From: DATGZX01 sp035296965
Lineage (GTDB): Bacteria; Planctomycetota; Planctomycetia; Gemmatales; Gemmataceae
Assembly (NCBI GenBank): GCA_035296965.1
Contig: DATGZX010000141.1
Span: forward strand, 1 to 10,310
DNA: 10,310 nucleotides
Direction of reading: 5' to 3'
This document shows positions 6,276 through 10,310 of this stretch, one piece after another (within the stretch, counting starts at the first letter, position 1; each line of letters opens with the position of its first letter). The translations under genes were made by a program, and so were the position numbers. The notes below the pieces were generated by a model. The model saw nothing but the letters and a program-made list of their open reading frames with translations, was not told the DNA's origin and ran no database searches.

Positions 6276-8437
6276 CCAGGAGTGCGATTCTAGCCGTGCT
6301 TCTACTTCTCATGCCTGCTGCCGCCATTCAGGCACAGAATCCTGAGACGATGACGGCGGTGCAGCGCGCATCGAGCAATGCGCAACAACTGGCCGCGGCA
6401 GGAAACTGGCCGACCGCACGTTCAACCATGGAGGCAGCGCTACAAGCCTGCAACTCGGGTCCAGAACAGAGTTCTTGCCGTCGACTGAGCAACTTCACGC
6501 TCGGCTACCTGGCACAGCAACAGGCCTCAGAGATGAGCCACGACAATTCGGAACGCTCGCAGTTGCTCCGCCAGGCAGATGATCTCTACAAGGCCGTTCT
6601 GGTGGATGCACCCAACGATGGCGCAACACTTAACAACCTTGCGCTGCTCGAGCAGATGCTCGGTGAGAATGCCAACGCGGCCGAACACTGGAAAAAAGCG
6701 ATCGATGTGGACCCGGTACGCGGCGGCCAATACGCATTGCACCTGGGTGACTTGCTCCTCAGCCAGAAGCAAGTGGCCGACGCGCGAGCACAATTCAGCC
6801 GCGCCGCCGATTTTTCCCCCGCTGCCGAAACTCCGCGCCGGCGCCTGGTCGAAACCTATCGCCTTGCCCCTGACGCCGAACTCAAGGATCTTCCACCTTT
6901 TTTGTTCCAGGCTGAAGCCCTGTTTCCCAGCGTAGCCCGCAGCGGCTATGAGTTGTTGATGTCGCGCCTGTACAAGCTACAGCCTGCCGATTCCGAGCAG
7001 GCCCTGCTCCGCTGGACCATTGTGATGTCACAACAAGGGTGGCTTACACAGACGAGCCTCAGCAAACTTCCCGCGGACTGGAGCGCTCCATCCGTAGCAG
7101 AACTCAGACGATACATGGCCGATCCGGCAACCGCTAACCCCCCTTGGAATTGGTGGCGCAGCCGCGACGATCGCCGGCGCGTGATCATCGAGGTTGCCAG
7201 GACAGCGGGAAAGCAGTTATTGGACGGCGAACAAGCTTCTGCCGCGGCCCGTTGCTGGAACGTCGCCCTGGATTCTGCAAGGTACATCGAGGGCAATGGA
7301 CCACCTAGCCCTCCAGGCGCTCCCTCCATTGGCTCGCCAGTTAATCTTCGCAAGGAACTGGCACTGCTCTACTACCAGCACCCAAGTCTCGATCCCGACA
7401 GCGCCAAGCTCAACGAACTCGTGCGGGAACTCTTCATGGGAAAGATGGAGGCCTATGAACACCAGCGTTGGCCTGAGATCCAGGAATACCACACGGTCAT
7501 CGGCCTGATTTATGCAGCACGGGGAGTTTGGGAGCCGGCACCGGGAAAGTGGCCGCCCGCGAGTGCAATTTTCCAATTTGAACATGCCCTCGATGCGGCG
7601 GAGCACCGAAAGAGGGACGAGAATTTCTACCAGCCCTTGCCTGAGGTGAAGGCGCGCTTGGCGCAAGGATACGAAATTACCAAGCGCGTAGCGGATGCCC
7701 AGCGAATGTATTGGCTCGCTGCCCTCGCCTATCTCGATGCGGATGCACCCGCGGACTCAACCAAGATGCTGGACAGCTATCGTCGCATGGGCGGCGCATC
7801 TCCTGACGCGAGATCGCTGGAGGCGCTGATCCATTACCGCAGCCAGCCCGTTTCCATAGCCAGCCTGGATGAGGTTAACGCGCCCTGGCTTTTCCGAGTG
7901 CCTCCATCGTTTGGTCAGGATTTCCTACAACGCCAGCGCTTCAAGCTTTATGCTGATCAACCCGGCGCAGCGGAGAGCTCAGCCGCTTCAAGAAATGAGC
8001 GTCTCGCGCGTGCGTGGGAGGCTTACGACCTGGTCGCGGACAAAGGCACACCTCTTGTCGGTGCGGGTGACTTGGTGCGCTGGGAGAACGTGACGACGAC
8101 GCTGTTGGAAGTGGGACATGTGCCTCCGCAGCCGCTTCATCTGTTGAAGGGCGCTGAACTGGCTTCCTCGCGGGGGCGAGTGCCCCGTCTTGTTCTCGCC
8201 GGTCAGGAATATCCGATCGGTATCTCGGTCAGTCCCGAAACCCAATCCGCGGCGCGCATCGTGGCTACTGTGGGAGCAGCCAATGCCTTGCTCCTTGGAA
8301 ACTACATCCAGCTGCATGCCAATCAGGTTTTTGTTCGAAACGAGGACATACCCTCAAAAATAGACAATCTGCTTAAAAATTTACGCGACAGCCAGGCAAT
8401 CCAAATAAGCCCGATGGCCGAAGTGCCAATTGCCTAA
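6272..8437 (+). CDS. Secreted tetratricopeptide-repeat protein
   Basis: A 721-residue protein starting MTRSAILAVLLLLMPAAAIQ with a Sec signal peptide cut near Ala21. TPR-like helix pairs are visible at about 34-60 (QQLAAAGNWPTARSTMEAAL), 117-148 (NNLALLEQMLGENANAAEHW and following) and 151-184 (YALHLGDLLLSQKQVADARA). These carry the Gly/Ala and Pro spacing of the family. The rest is mostly helical and may contain divergent repeats up to about residue 530. The last 200 residues are less repetitive and of unknown fold. Cys60 and Cys69 could form a disulfide. It is the last gene of the operon. TPR proteins act as binding scaffolds, so it may hold the other exported products together; that is inference. 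No terminator with a T-run follows the TAA. Confidence 0.85.
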   Translation: MTRSAILAVLLLLMPAAAIQAQNPETMTAVQRASSNAQQLAAAGNWPTARSTMEAALQACNSGPEQSSCRRLSNFTLGYLAQQQASEMSHDNSERSQLLRQADDLYKAVLVDAPNDGATLNNLALLEQMLGENANAAEHWKKAIDVDPVRGGQYALHLGDLLLSQKQVADARAQFSRAADFSPAAETPRRRLVETYRLAPDAELKDLPPFLFQAEALFPSVARSGYELLMSRLYKLQPADSEQALLRWTIVMSQQGWLTQTSLSKLPADWSAPSVAELRRYMADPATANPPWNWWRSRDDRRRVIIEVARTAGKQLLDGEQASAAARCWNVALDSARYIEGNGPPSPPGAPSIGSPVNLRKELALLYYQHPSLDPDSAKLNELVRELFMGKMEAYEHQRWPEIQEYHTVIGLIYAARGVWEPAPGKWPPASAIFQFEHALDAAEHRKRDENFYQPLPEVKARLAQGYEITKRVADAQRMYWLAALAYLDADAPADSTKMLDSYRRMGGASPDARSLEALIHYRSQPVSIASLDEVNAPWLFRVPPSFGQDFLQRQRFKLYADQPGAAESSAASRNERLARAWEAYDLVADKGTPLVGAGDLVRWENVTTTLLEVGHVPPQPLHLLKGAELASSRGRVPRLVLAGQEYPIGISVSPETQSAARIVATVGAANALLLGNYIQLHANQVFVRNEDIPSKIDNLLKNLRDSQAIQISPMAEVPIA

Positions 8438-8570
8438 AGATCGAGCCGAAGCCGCTAAGACGTCCAACTGGTGCTCATCTTTTCCGCGTATGCCTTCTTC
8501 TTATCAGATTGTGTCGTGGAAACAAGAGCCCTCTCGTGTGTTGGATCAGTCCCAAGACTCACCAACACAA

Positions 8571-8606
8571 GTGCGAACCGCTCGGGCCAAATCCGGCGGC
8601 TCGCAC
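8571..8606 (+). repeat. Intergenic hairpin after the operon
   Basis: GTGCGAACCG (8571-8580) pairs with CGGCTCGCAC (8597-8606) except for one A-C mismatch, around a 16-base loop. It is GC-rich and lies 134 bases past the operon stop. It could be a transcript-end or processing structure. It lacks a following T-run, so a standard intrinsic terminator is not shown. The rest of 8438-8687 shows no gene. Confidence 0.35.
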
Positions 8607-8687
8607 CGCGTCTAAGCAGTCACCTACGTAACTTGCATCTCTCGTCCCCTGCGTCATTCTTGTTAGGAAATACCCGCAAGTCATCCT

Positions 8688-9596
8688 GTGAAATTCGACC
8701 TCATAATCCGTCGTCTGGGCGTCACGCTAGCGCTCGTAGTCGTGCTTGCCTGTATCGTCGCCTTCATCGATGAAGATGCCGCCTTGTCGCTGTTCTTGCC
8801 TTCCTGGGCAGCGCTGTTTTTCGGCTGGCCGTACTTGAGCCGGAGGCTAGGCTTCGATTTCCCAAAAGCGCCCGCCGCGCCACGCGAACGCCGCCCGCGC
8901 TCGACGAGCGCGATGCTGCTTGTGATCACGGCAGCGCTCGCAATGGTGCTCTCCGTGGCGCTGGCGTTAATGATCAACGCCAATGTCGTCGGAATCTCGT
9001 TTATTCCCTTCTGGTTGGCCCTGTATTACGGATGGCCTTATCTCAGTCGGCGGCTGCCGTTCCTGGATTTCGACAAAGCGCCAACGACCCCAGTTCCGCG
9101 ACGTCCGCTCTGGCTGCGTCTGATCCGTGGCACACTCGCCTGGGTCGGTGGTATCGGATTGGCGCTCGCTTGTATGTCCTCAACCGCCATCGTGCCGATC
9201 GTTCTCTGCGAGCGCAGGGCGCAGAAGGTGCATGACTCCATCCACATTGGCATGACGGTGCCAGAGGTGCTCGATACAGCCAAGGATTGCGACGTCTTCC
9301 AGGTATCGTCGGAATTCCCCTACGACCGGAAGGCCGATGGTGACAACATCCCCGCGATGGGTCTGAATTGGCGGAGAGATGGCACTTACGGGACGTACGA
9401 TCTCGCAGCCCAGCGCGACATTTCGTTGACGGAGTCCGAGGCCATCGAACGTCTCCACGCGATACTTCACGATGGCTACAAGTGGCAGTTCCACTACACC
9501 TATATCAACATGACTCCGATGCACGTTTCCTTCACCGTGGTTTTCGGTCCCGACGGGCGCGTCGCCGAAGTGAAGCCCGTCTACGGCTGGGACTAG
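8688..9596 (+). CDS. Polytopic membrane protein with a duplicated helix unit and a C-terminal soluble domain
   Basis: A 302-residue protein of no family I can name, starting with GTG. Hydrophobic segments at about 11-28, 32-47, 76-97, 101-116 and 148-174 predict five membrane segments. Residues 11-62 and 76-132 are an internal duplication. Each unit has a helix, then F-P-x-W-x-A-L-x-x-GWPYLSRRL, then a D-F-x-KAP linker. The last 125 residues are soluble: IHIGMTVPEVLDTAKDCDVF (185-204) and TVVFGPDGRVAEVKPVYGW (283-301) recall the start and end of BamE/SmpA-type domains. That resemblance is only suggestive. The GTG start is supported because the downstream paralog begins the same way (FDLxIRRLG). 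AGGAA lies about 18 bases upstream, farther than usual. Confidence 0.8.
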   Translation: MKFDLIIRRLGVTLALVVVLACIVAFIDEDAALSLFLPSWAALFFGWPYLSRRLGFDFPKAPAAPRERRPRSTSAMLLVITAALAMVLSVALALMINANVVGISFIPFWLALYYGWPYLSRRLPFLDFDKAPTTPVPRRPLWLRLIRGTLAWVGGIGLALACMSSTAIVPIVLCERRAQKVHDSIHIGMTVPEVLDTAKDCDVFQVSSEFPYDRKADGDNIPAMGLNWRRDGTYGTYDLAAQRDISLTESEAIERLHAILHDGYKWQFHYTYINMTPMHVSFTVVFGPDGRVAEVKPVYGWD

Positions 9597-9611
9597 GACC
9601 ACCCTACGTAC

Positions 9612-9681
9612 GGACAGCCGCCCTTGGACTTCGCTCAGAGCTTGCCCTGAGCCTGCCGAAGGGGCGGGCTCTCGGCTGTCC
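9612..9681. repeat. Dispersed-type palindromic repeat between the paralogs
   Basis: Nested inverted repeats span 70 bases. The outer arms are GGACAGCCG (9612-9620) and CGGCTGTCC (9673-9681). Inside them are CTTCG (9629-9633) with CGAAG (9657-9661), and CTCAG (9634-9638) with CTGAG (9647-9651). The core CTTCGCTCAG…CTGAGCCTGCCGAAGG resembles a palindrome scattered in many copies through intergenic DNA of diverse bacterial genomes. Translated by mistake, it gives a recognisable SELALSLPKG-type peptide. Here it sits between two tandem paralogs. It may affect the 3' end of the first transcript, but no T-run follows. Confidence 0.65.
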
Positions 9682-9686
9682 AGTTA

Positions 9687-9702
9687 AGCGCAGTGAGGCG
9701 CT
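9687..9702. repeat. Small hairpin next to the palindromic repeat
   Basis: AGCGC (9687-9691) and GCGCT (9698-9702) form a perfect 5-base stem with a 6-base loop, starting 5 bases after the larger palindrome. It may be part of the same repeat element. It has no T-run. Confidence 0.3.
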
Positions 9703-9798
9703 CTCCCACGATGCTCTCGCAGCCTGCCACCGACACCAACGTAACCTTGTCCCCAGCGCCACATACTTCATGCTTAGAAGGAACTGGGCCCGCACCCT

Positions 9799-10310
9799 GT
9801 GACCTTCGACCTCGCAATCCGCCGCCTCGGTATCACCCTGCTGTTGGCCACCGTGCTGGCTGCTCTGCCCCTCCTCGTCGTCCCCGAGGATCTCGTCGCC
9901 CCCGAATATCTCTTTGTGCCGCTGCTGGTAATCTTCTGGCTGGCGCTGTTCTTCACCTGGCCCCATTTGAGCCGCCGCCTGGTCCCCAAAGCGCCCGCGC
10001 CCGCAGCACGCGGCGCAGTTTCTCCGGTTGCGGCACGCCTGGTCATTACGGGATTGCTCGCGCCCATTGTTGCCGGTGTGGTTGCGCGCCCGTTCGATGC
10101 CGATATCGGCGGGGCCTTATTTATTCCCTGCTGGCTGGCCTTGTTCTGCGGGTGGCATTACCTGGCTCACCGGCTGCCTGCCTTAGACTTCGCAAAACCG
10201 CAGCCCAGCGTGCCGCCTGGCCCGAAACGTCCCCTCTGGGTGCGCGTTACCCGCGGCACTCTCGGCACTCTCAAATCGGTTGCCACCGCCACGCTGGCGT
10301 TTCTGCTGTT
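9799..10310 (+). CDS. Tandem paralog of the preceding membrane protein, cut by the right edge
   Basis: A GTG at 9799 opens a frame that stays open for 170 codons to the window end. It begins (M)TFDLAIRRLGITL, matching the preceding protein's MKFDLIIRRLGVTL, and follows it throughout. First unit: FWLALFFTWPHLSRRL at residues 46-61. Second unit: LFIPCWLALFCGWHYLAHRL at 107-126, then LDFAKP, then RPLWVRVTRGTL (144-155), which matches RPLWLRLIRGTL upstream. It therefore carries the same duplicated helix unit and the same approach to the fifth membrane segment. Whether it has the soluble C-terminal domain cannot be seen. AAGGAA lies about 15 bases before the GTG, again far. An overlapping frame on the same strand ends in TGA at 9800-9802, across this start. 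The function is unknown. Confidence 0.85.
   Translation, partial: MTFDLAIRRLGITLLLATVLAALPLLVVPEDLVAPEYLFVPLLVIFWLALFFTWPHLSRRLVPKAPAPAARGAVSPVAARLVITGLLAPIVAGVVARPFDADIGGALFIPCWLALFCGWHYLAHRLPALDFAKPQPSVPPGPKRPLWVRVTRGTLGTLKSVATATLAFLL

Noticed and set aside
8430..8615. A 61-codon plus-strand frame after the TPR gene
   Set aside because: Its composition is Ser/Arg-rich with no motif, and no ribosome binding site precedes it.
9368..9802. A 144-codon plus-strand frame across the end of the first paralog and the palindromic repeat
   Set aside because: Its translation includes the typical peptide of the interspersed palindrome and it overlaps a real gene in another frame.
9604..9966. Minus-strand frames over the palindrome and second paralog, with Gln/Gly-rich translation
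   Set aside because: They are antisense to the GTG-started paralog, whose homology to the preceding gene is clear.

Overview
The window looks like a chromosomal stretch of a moderately GC-rich bacterium. The gene set (a kumamolisin-type S53 peptidase without a signal peptide, a secreted TPR protein, a membrane protein with a PEGA-like beta domain) and the wide intergenic spaces would suit a soil member of the Acidobacteriota. That placement is an inference from family content only. There is no rRNA, tRNA, CRISPR array, phage gene or intact insertion sequence that I can recognise.

Layout from left to right. A possible 5' end of a leftward gene runs off the left edge (1-66), with a candidate promoter near 134-163 and an AT-rich perfect palindrome at 213-229. 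A leftward gene for a complete pro-kumamolisin-like serine-carboxyl peptidase (sedolisin, S53) fills 336-1961. A gap of about 870 bases follows. Its left part holds only small inverted repeats. Its right part holds a candidate promoter and a 49-codon ORF with a strong Shine-Dalgarno sequence, both pointing toward the next operon.

The centre (2834-8437) is a four-gene rightward operon in which every junction is an ATGA stop/start overlap: a flavin amine oxidase, a three-helix membrane protein with an extracytoplasmic beta-rich region, a secreted protein of unknown family, and a secreted 721-residue TPR protein. The overlaps imply translational coupling. The shared export signals of the last three genes suggest a cell-envelope assembly of unknown function, with the oxidase as the only recognisable enzyme.

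The right end (8688-10310) carries two tandem paralogous genes for polytopic membrane proteins, both starting with GTG; the second is cut by the window edge. Each protein contains the same helix-plus-'FxxxWxALxxxWPYLSRRL'-type unit twice, so the window holds four copies of one unit. The first paralog ends in a soluble domain that faintly resembles the BamE/SmpA fold. A dispersed-type palindromic repeat (9612-9681) sits between the two paralogs.

The least explained material is the oxidase-envelope operon and the duplicated membrane family.
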